Shown one piece after another: positions 63,536 to 64,000 of a stretch of 64,000 nt of DNA. A program made the translations under genes and the position numbers. The DNA is from Manis javanica. Its lineage: Eukaryota; Chordata; Mammalia; Pholidota; Manidae. Every line of letters starts with the position of its first letter. Within the stretch, counting starts at the first letter, position 1. Under the pieces are notes generated by a model that saw nothing but the letters and a program-made list of their open reading frames with translations, made no database searches and was not told the DNA's origin. The stretch covers positions 139,429,213 through 139,493,212 of the forward strand of contig NC_133174.1 of NCBI RefSeq assembly GCF_040802235.1. The letters are read 5' to 3'.

Positions 63536-64000
63536 CCCACTGCGAGCGAAACCATAGGGCTGAACGGGGATGCTCGTGGGGAGTGTGAGTAAGGGCCCAG
63601 CCCGGGGAGGGCCAGTGCTGTTGTTTCTCCAGTTTGAAAGAGTGGATGTTGGCCTCACGAGGGGCACGAAGGGCTGAAGAGGCCTAGTGTCTGTTTTTCC
63701 AGGACCCAAGAAGACGGTCCAGGCACTACCATGATTTCTCTGAGGAAAACGGCAAGTGAGTCTTGCCAGAGCAAGAACCACTGTGTGGTTCACAAATTGC
63801 TGCCAGGAAGATGTGTCAGTTGCCGGCTCCAGGACTAAGCAGCGACTGAGATTTGGTTTTGGAGTCCACCTTTGCCTCCTAGCCAGTAAGCGAGTGAAGT
63901 TTGAGGTGCTTACGTAGCAAAACATTTGATCTTGCTCCTTATAACTCCTATGTTTTATGTGGTCTTGGGCACAATCACATTTAATATAAACCCTGTTAAA

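Overview
The window is mammalian nuclear DNA. It has long introns with GT/AG junctions, MIR and L2-type ancient repeats, L1, MaLR, hAT-Charlie elements and endogenous retroviruses. Two genes are clear: ZNF185 (LIM-domain protein, 19 coding exons, plus strand, 8620-35237) and a PNMA5-type paraneoplastic Ma antigen gene (plus strand, 56249-57565). These two genes are neighbours on human Xq28, so this is probably the X chromosome of a placental mammal. I saw no primate Alu, rodent B1/B2, ruminant BovB or carnivore SINEC copies. The 3' end of the youngest-looking L1 (about 4795-5510) resembles what I remember of pangolin (Manis) L1. The pangolin assignment is a low-to-moderate-confidence guess; laurasiatherian is safer. 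Layout: 1-8.6 kb is GC-rich intergenic DNA upstream of ZNF185, holding an inverted L1 fragment. From 8.6 to 35.2 kb are the ZNF185 coding exons. All exons from 2 to 17 end in phase 2, so exons 3-17 are symmetric in-frame cassettes. The LIM domain is encoded by the last two coding exons, and the intron falls exactly between its two zinc modules. A candidate 3'UTR exon runs from 36.2 to about 38.4 kb. From 38.4 to 44.4 kb the DNA is AT-rich with old L1 pieces. From 44.37 to 54.16 kb lies a nest of two defective endogenous retroviruses: a minus-strand class I (gammaretrovirus-like) provirus with a 4-bp target duplication, whose 5' LTR is split by a later plus-strand provirus with its own 6-bp target duplication. 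From 54.4 to 59.25 kb are the PNMA5 promoter-side G-rich tract, a candidate 5' noncoding exon, the single coding exon and the 3'UTR. The rest, to 64 kb, is mostly ancient repeats. The most unusual feature is a 1.1-kb CpG-island-like unit present twice in direct orientation, 34.2 kb apart: 25480-26577 inside ZNF185 intron 14, and 59686-60782 just downstream of PNMA5. The copies differ at only about a dozen positions and share no flanking sequence. Each carries a near-consensus CTCF core, three NRF1-like elements and YY1-like elements, so each looks like a promoter/insulator module. The pair brackets the ZNF185 LIM exons, the retroviral nest and PNMA5. A second oddity is a 107-bp inverted repeat with one mismatch inside the old provirus pol region. 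ZNF185 is known as an actin-associated LIM protein and PNMA5 as a domesticated Ty3/gypsy Gag; nothing in the sequence shows that the two act together. Exon and motif boundaries were read by eye. Family names for the ancient repeats come from memory of consensus sequences and their edges are approximate.
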